DNA of 64,000 nucleotides from Oligoflexia bacterium (GTDB lineage Bacteria; Bdellovibrionota; UBA1018), in assembly GCA_023701205.1 (NCBI GenBank), contig JAMPXJ010000013.1:1-64000 (forward strand). The letters run 5' to 3'. Made by a program: the position numbers and the translations under genes. The number at the start of each line of letters is the position of its first letter. Position 1 is the stretch's first letter. Below the pieces are notes generated by a model that made no database searches, was not told the origin of the DNA, and saw only the letters and a list, made by a program, of their open reading frames with translations. This document shows, one piece after another, positions 8,908 to 16,722 of the stretch.

Positions 8908-9312
8908 ATGTCGGCAACCCATGACAAGACCCAGAAAGCCACCTTCGTTTACACCAATCTCTACCAGCTTTATCGCAAGGGGAAAGAAGCCGCGCAGAGC
9001 TCCGCGCCCGTCGAGGCGGAGACAGCTCCCTTCGTCGCGCGCCCGGCAGGAATGGGCGGCAAGGTACTGAAGGCCGATAACCTGCGCGCAGCCGCTCAGC
9101 CTCAGGTCGAGGCCTACAATCCGCCCTCGTTCATTTCCCCGGCTCAAAAGGCCGCTCCGAGTCCCGTTGGCCGCCGCGTGGAGCGTCCGGATTACCTGGC
9201 TCCGCGCCGCAACGAGGCCGTCGAGAGCCTCAAGGAGAACCTCAAGACGCTCAACGACCTGCACGCGCGGTTGCGCTTCATGCTGCAGGAGCTCGAGGAG
9301 CTCGTGAAGTAA
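8908..9312 (+). CDS. Small protein with disordered middle and C-terminal coiled coil
   Basis: 134 residues with a strong ribosome site (AGAGGAG, 7 bases before the ATG). The N-terminus KATFVYTNLYQLYRKGKEAA is followed by a long Pro/Ala/Gln-rich, probably disordered, stretch. It ends with a helical segment ESLKENLKTLNDLHARLRFM and LQELEELVK predicted to form a coiled coil. No signal peptide and no recognised family. It converges on the coiled-coil/Hsp20 gene, with zero bases between the two stop codons, so their transcripts must overlap. Confidence 0.6.
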   Translation: MSATHDKTQKATFVYTNLYQLYRKGKEAAQSSAPVEAETAPFVARPAGMGGKVLKADNLRAAAQPQVEAYNPPSFISPAQKAAPSPVGRRVERPDYLAPRRNEAVESLKENLKTLNDLHARLRFMLQELEELVK

Positions 9313-10524
9313 TCAGCCGAGCGTTCGGCTGCCGATCGTCTTTCTGCTGGTGCGCGGCTCCTCGTCTTCGGAGGAGCTGCGCCCTTCTTTTTTCGCAACG
9401 GGCAGATTCTCCGGGAACTGCGGGCTTTCCACGCGCGCACGCTCGATTTTCTTGGCCTGGTGCGGCTTGTAGGTCGTGCTATAGGATTTCTTGGGAACCT
9501 TCACCACGAGCTCGTCGCCATCGAAGGCGCGCGAGAGCTGGCGCGCCTCGACGGGCGACTCCAGCGGAAAACTCTCGTGATAGGACTGGTAGGTCGCCGT
9601 ACCCTTGGAGCGCCCCGGGGAGAGCTCGAGCTTCTCCTCGTTGCGGCGATAGCCCGAGAGCACGATGTGATCGCCTTTGATCGAGACGCTCACGTGCTTT
9701 TGCTCATGGCCGGGGATCGTGGCCTTGAGCACGTAATGATCGCCCTGGTCCTCGAGCGTGGCCCCGAGGTCGATCATCCTGTAAAAGGGGTCCTTCTGGC
9801 GCGTGGAATAGGCCGCAAGCTTCGCGGCCGTGTCCTGCCGGATCTCCTTGATCCGGCCGCCGGCGCGCTCGCGGATATCCTCCAGGATGGAGTTTTGCTC
9901 GGCGGTCTTCTCCTGGAAACGCGTGACGAAGCTCTGCTCGGCGCGTTCGTTGGCCTCGGAGGAGAGCTGCTGGAGGCGCTCGTGGCTGGCGCGCGTGGAC
10001 TCGATCAGCTCCTGGGCCTTCTGGTCGCCCAGCTCCTTGGACTGGCTGAACTGCGCGGCATTTTGCTTCCGGATCTCTTCGAGGTTGAGCTGATTGGCTT
10101 TTTTCTCGTATTCTGTCTGCTGGGCGAGCGTCCGGCGCGACTGGTCGAGCTCCTGGCGCCCCTGGTGCTCGGCCGTCGTCACGGCGGTGCGGTAATGCGT
10201 CTGAACGCGCGCCAGATCGGCCTCGCCCTCGCGCTTGGCTTTGGCCAGCTCGGCCTGCTGCGCGCGCTGGAGATTCTTGAGCGTCTCGTAGCCTTTGTTT
10301 TTTTCGGTGGCGATCGCGTGCTCGCCGCGGCTGGCCTCGTCCTCGAGCTGCTGGCTGTTGGCCTGGCGCACGTGCTCGAGCTGCACCTCCGCTTCGCGCT
10401 GCGCTTCGGCGACCCGTCTCTCGGCTTCGCGGCTGCGCTGGAGCGCCTCGGTGTCGCGCGACTCGCTCAACTGGGTGCGGCCCGAAGGGGGCAGGGGTTT
10501 CGGGCGGATGGGAGAAATTTCCAT
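9313..10524 (-). CDS. Small heat-shock (Hsp20/alpha-crystallin) domain fused to a long coiled coil
   Basis: 403 residues, far longer than a typical 140-200-residue Hsp20. Residues ~20-235 are nearly uninterrupted heptad-like Glu/Gln/Ala/Arg-rich helix (EAERRVAEAQREAEVQLEHV and similar). Residues ~245-345 show an alpha-crystallin-like fold: GDHYVLKATIPGHEQKHVSV, then GDHIVLSGYRR, then YHESFPLESPVEARQLSRAF and GDELVVKVPKK. The last forms the usual ACD ending. The C-terminal tail is Lys/Arg/Glu-rich and lacks an obvious I-x-I. Hsp20 proteins are ATP-independent holdases. The coiled coil may set assembly size or localise the chaperone, for example to a filament or cell structure. No membrane segment or signal peptide. 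Confidence 0.8.
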   Translation of the reverse strand: MEISPIRPKPLPPSGRTQLSESRDTEALQRSREAERRVAEAQREAEVQLEHVRQANSQQLEDEASRGEHAIATEKNKGYETLKNLQRAQQAELAKAKREGEADLARVQTHYRTAVTTAEHQGRQELDQSRRTLAQQTEYEKKANQLNLEEIRKQNAAQFSQSKELGDQKAQELIESTRASHERLQQLSSEANERAEQSFVTRFQEKTAEQNSILEDIRERAGGRIKEIRQDTAAKLAAYSTRQKDPFYRMIDLGATLEDQGDHYVLKATIPGHEQKHVSVSIKGDHIVLSGYRRNEEKLELSPGRSKGTATYQSYHESFPLESPVEARQLSRAFDGDELVVKVPKKSYSTTYKPHQAKKIERARVESPQFPENLPVAKKEGRSSSEDEEPRTSRKTIGSRTLG

Positions 10525-10698
10525 ATTGTCCCCTCGGTCCCCCTTCTTGGGGGATGTGACGGCAATGCCTTGAATTCAGGATAGAAGGATCGCCTCATAC
10601 TTGCAAGTTTGGCCGGGCGGGAGTGAGGCAGCCCGGGTGTGTGGATTTTGACGCAGACTGATTTGACTCCGTGCGGAAAGCCCCGGTACAATTTCACT

Positions 10699-11709
10699 AT
10701 GAAGCGGAGCTCGAACAAGAAGGCGATCGAACGGCGCAAAAGAAGCAGGGGACGCAAGGCGGGGGGGCGTACCCAGTCCTCGCGCGCCAAGCCCGCCTCC
10801 AACGAGATCTGCGCGAACTGCTCCAAGGACCTGACGGGCAATCAGCGGGCGCTTTTCGTCGAGGAGGAGGTCGGCCGCATCTTCTGTTCGGAAGATTGCA
10901 TCGCGACGTTTTTCACGCCCGAAATCGAGCGCCTGGAAAAGGAATATTACCGGCGACTTTCTCCCAGCGACCTGCCCGCCAGCGAGCGGGAAAGTCTCGC
11001 GCATCTGCGATGGATCACGATCCAGGAGCCTGACGAGGTCTGGCGCGAGAAGACGCTTACGGGCGATTACCGCTACACGTTGATTTCGGAATTCCAGCCC
11101 GGCAACAAGAAGATCTGGTCCGTGTGCATCTGTCTTTTCCTGCGCGGCGAGCCGAGCTTCCTTTACCTGGCTTTCCCGACCCGCAACGCCGCGATGGTGA
11201 ATTCCTATCGTCGCGGCGAGCGTGTCCAGTGGATCCGCCCCGCGGCCGAAGGCTCGCGCCTGCCGCGCGATGGGACGCTGGGCATGCTCAATCCGCAGGG
11301 CGACGAGCAGGGGCCCAGCGATCGCCTGGCCGACTCCTGGACGGAGGACGAGACCTACCGCGCGCAGATCAGCCAGGAGCGTCGCTCTGACGACATCCCG
11401 GCCGAGGAGTTTGAGCTATATCACGGCTGCGTGGAAGAGACGCTTTCGGAGCCCGATGAGGTCTGGAGCGTGCAAACCACCGAGGATCCCGAGTCGCCCC
11501 GGATCTTCCATTTCATCCGCCATTACCCGGACGACAAGCCCGCGGTCTGGTACGTGATCGTCGCCCGCGAGCTCGTCGAAGAGGAGCAGATCGAGATTCT
11601 CGATGCGTTCCCCACGCGCGATTCAGGGCTCGTGGAGCGCTATCGTCGCGGCGAGCGCGAGGTCGGCGGCGAAACCGAGGTCCGGCCGGCATCGCGCGTC
11701 GTGCACTGA
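10699..11709 (+). CDS. Zinc-finger protein with a duplicated PDEVW...YRRGE module
   Basis: 336 residues from the ATG at 10699. Upstream in-frame codons lack a ribosome site. A basic N-terminus (KKAIERRKRSRGRK) precedes a TRASH/MYM-like zinc finger with Cys38, Cys41, Cys63 and Cys67 (CANC ... CSEDC). Two copies of a ~65-residue module follow, at residues 111-174 and 252-319. Each opens with PDEVW, passes through a hydrophobic strand core, and ends FPTR-x(6-7)-YRRGE. The PDEVW opening resembles PBECR-type (BECR-fold) nuclease-like domains found in phage and toxin proteins. Whether either copy is catalytic cannot be told. No neighbour suggests a partner. Confidence 0.7.
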   Translation: MKRSSNKKAIERRKRSRGRKAGGRTQSSRAKPASNEICANCSKDLTGNQRALFVEEEVGRIFCSEDCIATFFTPEIERLEKEYYRRLSPSDLPASERESLAHLRWITIQEPDEVWREKTLTGDYRYTLISEFQPGNKKIWSVCICLFLRGEPSFLYLAFPTRNAAMVNSYRRGERVQWIRPAAEGSRLPRDGTLGMLNPQGDEQGPSDRLADSWTEDETYRAQISQERRSDDIPAEEFELYHGCVEETLSEPDEVWSVQTTEDPESPRIFHFIRHYPDDKPAVWYVIVARELVEEEQIEILDAFPTRDSGLVERYRRGEREVGGETEVRPASRVVH

Positions 11710-11718
11710 GCGCGTGTC

Positions 11719-12258
11719 TCAGCGGAATCTTCCGAAGGAATAAGCCGGGCAGCCGTAGTAATCGCCGTTGGACAGGCAGAGCTGCATCTGATCGCGGAAG
11801 CGTTCCTCGACGATGAAGACGGCGTTGTAGTTCACGCCCGGGAACTGCGCGAAGGCGCCCTGCTCGGTGGGTAAGGCGCATTCCGTCCAGGGCAGGCCTC
11901 CGGCGAGCTCCGGCTTCCAGTAGATATGCCGGCTGTCGATGTACTGCGCGGGAAAGATGCAGATCCGCTCACTCTCGGCGGTCTGTCCGTGAATGAGGAG
12001 CTTCGAGGAATCCTGGTTGCTCGGGCAAACCGTGAAGTAGCCGCTTCCGTCAAGCATGCGATCGTAATCCGGGTTCACGTTGCTGACGCTCGGGCAGGCG
12101 TACTCCGAGGCGCTTTCGGATTCGAAGGCCAGCGCCGGCGAGCGCGAGTAGGAGCTTTCGGAGGCGCGGGGCACATAGGCTTTACCGAAGCGGGCGCAGG
12201 AGGAACCCAGCATCGTCAGTAGCGGCACCAGAAATAAGATACGGCTCAGGGTTTTCAT
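11719..12258 (-). CDS. Lipoprotein of unknown function
   Basis: 179 residues. The signal MKTLSRILFLVPLLTMLGSSC ends with an LGSSC lipobox, so the mature protein begins at a lipidated Cys. The mature part is rich in Ser, Tyr and aromatic residues and has six further Cys, which suggests disulfides in the periplasm or at the outer membrane. No domain recognised. The stop lies 9 bases from the convergent zinc-finger gene. The gene is followed upstream by lnt, the enzyme that would complete its lipid modification, but nothing shows they are co-regulated. Confidence 0.65.
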   Translation of the reverse strand: MKTLSRILFLVPLLTMLGSSCARFGKAYVPRASESSYSRSPALAFESESASEYACPSVSNVNPDYDRMLDGSGYFTVCPSNQDSSKLLIHGQTAESERICIFPAQYIDSRHIYWKPELAGGLPWTECALPTEQGAFAQFPGVNYNAVFIVEERFRDQMQLCLSNGDYYGCPAYSFGRFR

Positions 12259-12353
12259 GCATCCTCCGGCATCGTGTGATTACCCTGAAGGGGAGCAAGG
12301 CGCGTGCCGCGCGTATCGTCAACGAAAACATGATCTTCCCGCCGGAGTCCCTG

Positions 12354-14060
12354 TCAGCTTTTTTTACAGGTGTCCAGCGACACAGCGGTCTCGCGACCCC
12401 GCCGCGCATGCAGCGCGAGCAAGCCGAAGCCTCCCGAAAGCAGCGCGAACGCGCCGAACCAGTCACCCCATGCTTTGAGCAGCGTGGGCACGGGCTCGAG
12501 CACCGGGATCGTGACGTTGAGGATCGCGGTCTCCCCGATCGGCGTAGGCTCGGAGGTCGTGCCATCGGGGAGGATCAGGGCCGAGATCCCGGTGTTCGTC
12601 GAACGAAGCTGAGGCAGGCGCGTCTCGATGCTGCGGAAGGCGGCGAGCGCCAGGTGCAGGTGCGGCTCGCCGAAAGGTCCGAACCAGGAGTCGTTGGTGA
12701 TGTTCAGGATGAGCTGGCTTCCCTGGTTCGCCGCCTCGATGACGTAGCTCGGAAAGAGCGCCTCATAGCAGATGATCGGGCCGATGAGCAGCTGTCGCTC
12801 CGGCGACTGCCCCGGGCTTGCGCGACCCAGCGGCACGCGAAGCACCTCGGGTCCCACGCCGCGGCCGAAATTGCCGACCTGCGGGAAAGTGTCGCGGATG
12901 AGCTTGATCCATTCGGCGCCGGGAATGTATTCGCCGAAAAGCAGCAGCACGTTCTTGCGGTAGATCTGCAGGTCGCCCGTACCGGTCCGCGCGGCGAGCT
13001 CGGGATCGGAGCCCGGCGCCAGCAGGAAAAGCGCGTTGAAGTCCTTGCCCTTGAAGCGGTCATAGCCGCCGAAGAGCAGCGGGACACCGCGATCGCGGAC
13101 GAAGCTCTCCATCTTCTGGTCGCGGAAAAGCTCGTCCGCCGTGTTGGGTGAGCGGAACGTCGAAGGGTAGGCCGTCTCCGGCCAGAGGAGGAACTCGGGC
13201 TTTTGCTCGAGCGCGAGCGCCCGATCGGAGAGGCTGAAGTAGGTGGAAAGCACCTTTTCCGCCGCCCCGCGGATTCCGCGCTCCGCCGCGATCTTGTCGA
13301 AGTCGCCGATATTTCCCTGGATCGCCGCCCCCTGGGCGCGAAGTGGGGCGCTGGCCATCCGCTCTCGGATCTCCCGCTGGCGCGCGTGCCCATAGAGCAG
13401 CGCCGCCGCGCAAAGCGCCAGCGTGACGAGCGCCCGCGGTGCCAGCGACTGCAGCAGGGGCCAGAGGCTGGGCTCCTTGCGCTCGCGCATCCCGAGCCAG
13501 GCGCGCGCAATCAGGTCATTGACGAGAAAAACAAGAAAGGTGATCAGGTGCGCTCCGCCCAAATCGGCAAGCTGCCGGATCCGGGGCGCCTGGTAGAACG
13601 CATGTCCGAGCGTATCGGCGAAGAGCTTGGGCAAGAGCCAGTCGAGTCCGGCGTAAGCCAGCGCGGCGAAGACGGCAGAGAGCGCTTCCTCTTTGGCTTT
13701 GCGTGCCCGGCCCAGCGGCGAGAGCCAGTGAAGCACGAGCGGCATGAGGAGGAACTGGGGCTGGCCGCCCAGGCCGAAAAGCAGCAGGCCCAGGATGCTC
13801 AAGGGCCAGGGCAGGCCACCGAACTGGTGAAGCGCCGAAGCGACCCAGTAAAAACCGCCCAGACTCATGAAGAAGCTCAGCCACACGCCTTGAGCGAAAG
13901 CCTGGGCTGGACCAGCCGCGCGATGAAGCGCCACGAGCCAGGGCACCAGGCAGAACCAGGCGAGGAAGTCGAGATTCCAAGGGGGGAATGCGGCCACGAT
14001 CAGTGCGGCCGAGAGCAGCGTGAGCCAGTCAGGTCTTGTCAGAATGCGCGTCTTGGCCAT
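12354..14060 (-). CDS. lnt: Apolipoprotein N-acyltransferase
   Basis: 568 residues. The N-terminal ~200 residues form about six membrane helices starting WLTLLSAALIVAAFPPWNLD. The hydrophobic block is followed by a nitrilase-type domain with all three catalytic elements: the Glu in FLLWPETAYPSTF, the Lys in IYRKNVLLLFGEY, and the Cys in GPIICYEALFPSYV, with LNITNDSWFG after it. A last membrane helix sits at the C-terminus (WFGAFALLSGGFGLLALHA). Lnt adds the third acyl chain to the N-terminal Cys of lipoproteins at the periplasmic face of the inner membrane, which fits the many lipoproteins in this window. Length is slightly above the E. coli enzyme. Confidence 0.95.
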   Translation of the reverse strand: MAKTRILTRPDWLTLLSAALIVAAFPPWNLDFLAWFCLVPWLVALHRAAGPAQAFAQGVWLSFFMSLGGFYWVASALHQFGGLPWPLSILGLLLFGLGGQPQFLLMPLVLHWLSPLGRARKAKEEALSAVFAALAYAGLDWLLPKLFADTLGHAFYQAPRIRQLADLGGAHLITFLVFLVNDLIARAWLGMRERKEPSLWPLLQSLAPRALVTLALCAAALLYGHARQREIRERMASAPLRAQGAAIQGNIGDFDKIAAERGIRGAAEKVLSTYFSLSDRALALEQKPEFLLWPETAYPSTFRSPNTADELFRDQKMESFVRDRGVPLLFGGYDRFKGKDFNALFLLAPGSDPELAARTGTGDLQIYRKNVLLLFGEYIPGAEWIKLIRDTFPQVGNFGRGVGPEVLRVPLGRASPGQSPERQLLIGPIICYEALFPSYVIEAANQGSQLILNITNDSWFGPFGEPHLHLALAAFRSIETRLPQLRSTNTGISALILPDGTTSEPTPIGETAILNVTIPVLEPVPTLLKAWGDWFGAFALLSGGFGLLALHARRGRETAVSLDTCKKS

Positions 14061-14096
14061 CGTAAACGCACATCTTAGACTGGATCATCCGTGCTG

Positions 14097-15224
14097 TCAC
14101 TCGGAAGTGCCGGTCGAAGCCAGCAGATTCAGGATCGACATCGGCTTGTGCGCGATGATGCCGGCTTTTCCGGTCGGAGCCTGCCCTTTGTTCCGCAGCG
14201 CGAGAAGCGCCGAATACGCATTGACTCTGCCGCCCGTGGCGACCTTGCCTTGGAGCTGCGGGATGGGGTCGACGGAGGCCTTGATGATGTCCTTGAGCTG
14301 CTGCGGTGTCAGAGAGGGATCCTTGGCCAGGAGGAGCGCCGCCATGCCGCTGACGAACGCGGTCGCCTGAGAGGTGCCGGACATATAGCCGTACTTGCCG
14401 CCGGGGAGCGTGCTGTAGATGTTCTCTCCCGGAGCCGCGACATCCACCTTGGCTTTGCCCCAGTTGGAGGACGGCAGCAGGTTGTTCGTGATGTCGGTGG
14501 CGGCCACCGAGATGATGTTGGTGAGCTTGTACGCCGAAGGGTAATAGTAGTTCTCCACGAGATCGGTGTTCTGGTGCTCGTTGCCGGCGGCGGCGACGAA
14601 GAGCACGCCGCGGGCCTCGGCCTTCTTGATCGCCAGGTACTCGTCTTCGGAGAACTCGGGTCCGCCGCCGCTGTAGTTGATGATCCGCGCGCCGTGCTCC
14701 ACGGCGTAATTGATGGCCTTCACCGTGTTGCGGAGATTCACCGAGCCCGGGTTCGCGTCGGAGTAGTATTTCACCGACATGATGGAGACCTTGCGGGCGA
14801 CCCCGCTGATCCCCGCCGAGGGATCGGTCACCGCGCCGACGATTCCCGCGACATGGGTGCCATGCCCGTGGTCGTCGATCGGGTTCGCGCGGTCGATGAC
14901 GTAGTTCCAGCCGAAGGTTTTCTCACCCTTGCGAGCGGGGTCCTGCCAGATGTTCTGACGCAAGTCCTTGTGCTCGGGATCGATGCCCGTGTCGATGACG
15001 GCGACGACGACGTCGCGCGAGCCTTCCTCGATCTTCCAGGCATCCAGGGCGCTGATGTGGGATTTGCCGCGGGCGTTGATCAGGCCCCAGTTCTTGAGCG
15101 TGGCGCTCAGCAGGGCCGGGTTCTTGTCGGGATCGATCCCGCGGGGAGGCGCAGACCCGAGCGCCACCAGCGACGTGGCGACGGCGAATCCGGCAAGAAC
15201 GGGTTTTAGGTATGAGCGACGCAT
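14097..15224 (-). CDS. Secreted subtilisin-like serine protease (S8)
   Basis: 375 residues using the ATG at 15224, which follows AAGGTGG and gives a proper signal peptide (YLKPVLAGFAVATSLVALGSA). The catalytic triad is complete: Asp78 in VAVIDTGIDPEHKDL, His121 in HGHGTHVAGIVG, and Ser285 in MSGTSQATAFVSGMAA, with the oxyanion Asn215 in AAAGNEH. A short propeptide-like region of about 50 residues precedes the catalytic domain. It is about the size of a minimal secreted subtilisin. The protease should be exported to periplasm or medium. It is transcribed alone, 36 bases downstream of nothing coding and upstream of lnt on the same strand. Confidence 0.93.
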   Translation of the reverse strand: MRRSYLKPVLAGFAVATSLVALGSAPPRGIDPDKNPALLSATLKNWGLINARGKSHISALDAWKIEEGSRDVVVAVIDTGIDPEHKDLRQNIWQDPARKGEKTFGWNYVIDRANPIDDHGHGTHVAGIVGAVTDPSAGISGVARKVSIMSVKYYSDANPGSVNLRNTVKAINYAVEHGARIINYSGGGPEFSEDEYLAIKKAEARGVLFVAAAGNEHQNTDLVENYYYPSAYKLTNIISVAATDITNNLLPSSNWGKAKVDVAAPGENIYSTLPGGKYGYMSGTSQATAFVSGMAALLLAKDPSLTPQQLKDIIKASVDPIPQLQGKVATGGRVNAYSALLALRNKGQAPTGKAGIIAHKPMSILNLLASTGTSE

Positions 15225-15479
15225 ATTCTTCGACCACCTTTGCGTGTCACGATTCTTCTGCTCTTCACTCCACGGCTGCACCTCGTTTTGGAGGTGCGTC
15301 AGCTCTGGTAACTGTTCAGCAAGCCCCATGCCTCGCGAGTCGGGGCGGGGCGGCGCGGGAAACCGCGCGGATTCAAGAACTTGGAAGCGGATGACGCCTC
15401 AAGCTGTGTCAACGCTTTTGACACCTGTGTCCGCCTGGATGCACCTCCAGCGGGCCGGCGCTCCTGCCGATAACAGGAC

Positions 15480-16361
15480 ATGCGGCGTGGGCCCGTTCTC
15501 ATCCTTCTGGCCGGCTTCTTCTTCGACTTTCTCGGGGGCGCACTCGGCGCGGGCCTCGGGGCGCCCGCACGGGCGCAGGAGCTTGCGTCGGAACGCGCGC
15601 AGGCGCGAATCGATCGCGCGGTGGCGATCCTCGAGCGGCTGGAATCGGGCCGGGAGCTGCTCGCCAAGGCGCGCGCGGCATGGGCGCTGGGCAGCACGCG
15701 GGAGCTAGGTGCCCGCCTGCGGCCCGGAGCCGAATCCAAGACCGACGCCGTGATCACGCGCTATTTCAATCCGGGCACCGGCGAGGAGCACCGCGAGCGG
15801 GAGGTGCTGATCCATCTGCGGACCGAGCAGCGCCTGGAAGACCTCGTGCTGGATCTCGCGCATGAGCTGGTGCACGCGGCGACGCGTCCCGCCTGGGACC
15901 CCTATGATCCGAAGCTCACGCCCGGTGACTATATCCGCGCGGCGATCGAGGGCGAGGGGGGCGAGGTGGCCGCGGTCGTGGCCGAATGCCGCGTGGGCTT
16001 GGAGATGGCCGCGCTTTCGGGCGCCTCCGTCGAGCGCTGCCGCTCGTATGTTCCCGCGGGTTCCACGCGCGTGAGCGCCGATAAGGTCGCTCGGGATTTC
16101 TATCGCGTAGGCAAATGGAGCTCCGAGCTCTCCCGACGCCTCGGCTCAGCCGCGCTGCCGCGGCTCTCCGACGACGCACCCGTGCTGTTTTCCTCGACGG
16201 GGCGCACGCCGTATCCCGTGGCGCTTTTCCGCGAATTCGAGCAGATCAACGACATCGCCTGCGAGAACTCCCGCAAGCGGCTGCAGGCGGTTCCGGGCCG
16301 GACTCTTGCCTCCGACGCGCGCTCGCGCATCAGGGATTTCCTCCAGCGGCGCTGCGACTGA
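15480..16361 (+). CDS. Exported protein with HELVH zinc-peptidase-like motif
   Basis: 293 residues. A hydrophobic signal (GPVLILLAGFFFDFLGGALG) ends near ARAQ. The centre carries LVLDLAHELVHAATRPAWDP, an HExxH zinc-binding motif, with a downstream EGEGGEVAAVVAECRV that can supply the third acidic ligand (Glu), in gluzincin style. The C-terminal part contains two conserved-looking Cys (ACENS, RRCD). The ribosome site AGGA sits just before the ATG. The zinc-peptidase role is inferred from the motif arrangement; I do not recognise the exact family. It is the first of several exported peptidase-like genes here. Confidence 0.7.
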   Translation: MRRGPVLILLAGFFFDFLGGALGAGLGAPARAQELASERAQARIDRAVAILERLESGRELLAKARAAWALGSTRELGARLRPGAESKTDAVITRYFNPGTGEEHREREVLIHLRTEQRLEDLVLDLAHELVHAATRPAWDPYDPKLTPGDYIRAAIEGEGGEVAAVVAECRVGLEMAALSGASVERCRSYVPAGSTRVSADKVARDFYRVGKWSSELSRRLGSAALPRLSDDAPVLFSSTGRTPYPVALFREFEQINDIACENSRKRLQAVPGRTLASDARSRIRDFLQRRCD

Positions 16362-16425
16362 GTTTCTCGCGTTCGGCGTCGAGGCATATCGGTTGCAGTT
16401 GCGTGAGCGCTCGGAGGGATCTCCC

Positions 16426-16722
16426 ATGAGCGTTTTAGGATGGATTCTTTTTGGTTTCGTGGTGGGGCTGATTGCGCGCGCGATCATGCCCGGCCGCGAT
16501 CCGCTCGGCCTGATCGGCACGACGGCGCTGGGTATCGTGGGCGCGCTCGGTGCGGGCTGGCTGGGCAAGGCGCTGGGGTTGTATGAGGCCAACGAGGGCG
16601 CCGGATTCGTCGCCGCCACCTTGGGCGCGGTGATCGTGCTCGCCATTTACAACATGATCGCGAGCCGGAGAAGGCTCCGGGGGGGCGTGACCTCCTCCGA
16701 GGATCGTCGGCGCGCGGCTTGA
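16426..16722 (+). CDS. GlsB/YeaQ/YmgE-type small membrane protein
   Basis: 98 residues. The start at 16426 has CGGAGGG just upstream. The protein has three membrane helices and the typical family opening LGWILFGFVVGLIARAIMPG followed by GLIGTTALGIVGALGAGWLG and ATLGAVIVLAIYNMI. GlsB/YeaQ proteins were once called transglycosylase-associated. They are small inner-membrane proteins often linked to stress response, with no proven reaction. The C-terminal tail is basic. Its stop overlaps the TTG start of the following lipoprotein gene (TTGA), so translation is probably coupled. Confidence 0.85.
   Translation: MSVLGWILFGFVVGLIARAIMPGRDPLGLIGTTALGIVGALGAGWLGKALGLYEANEGAGFVAATLGAVIVLAIYNMIASRRRLRGGVTSSEDRRRAA

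Noticed and set aside
12276..13151. Plus-strand frame of 291 codons
   Set aside because: Antisense to lnt, which is certain.
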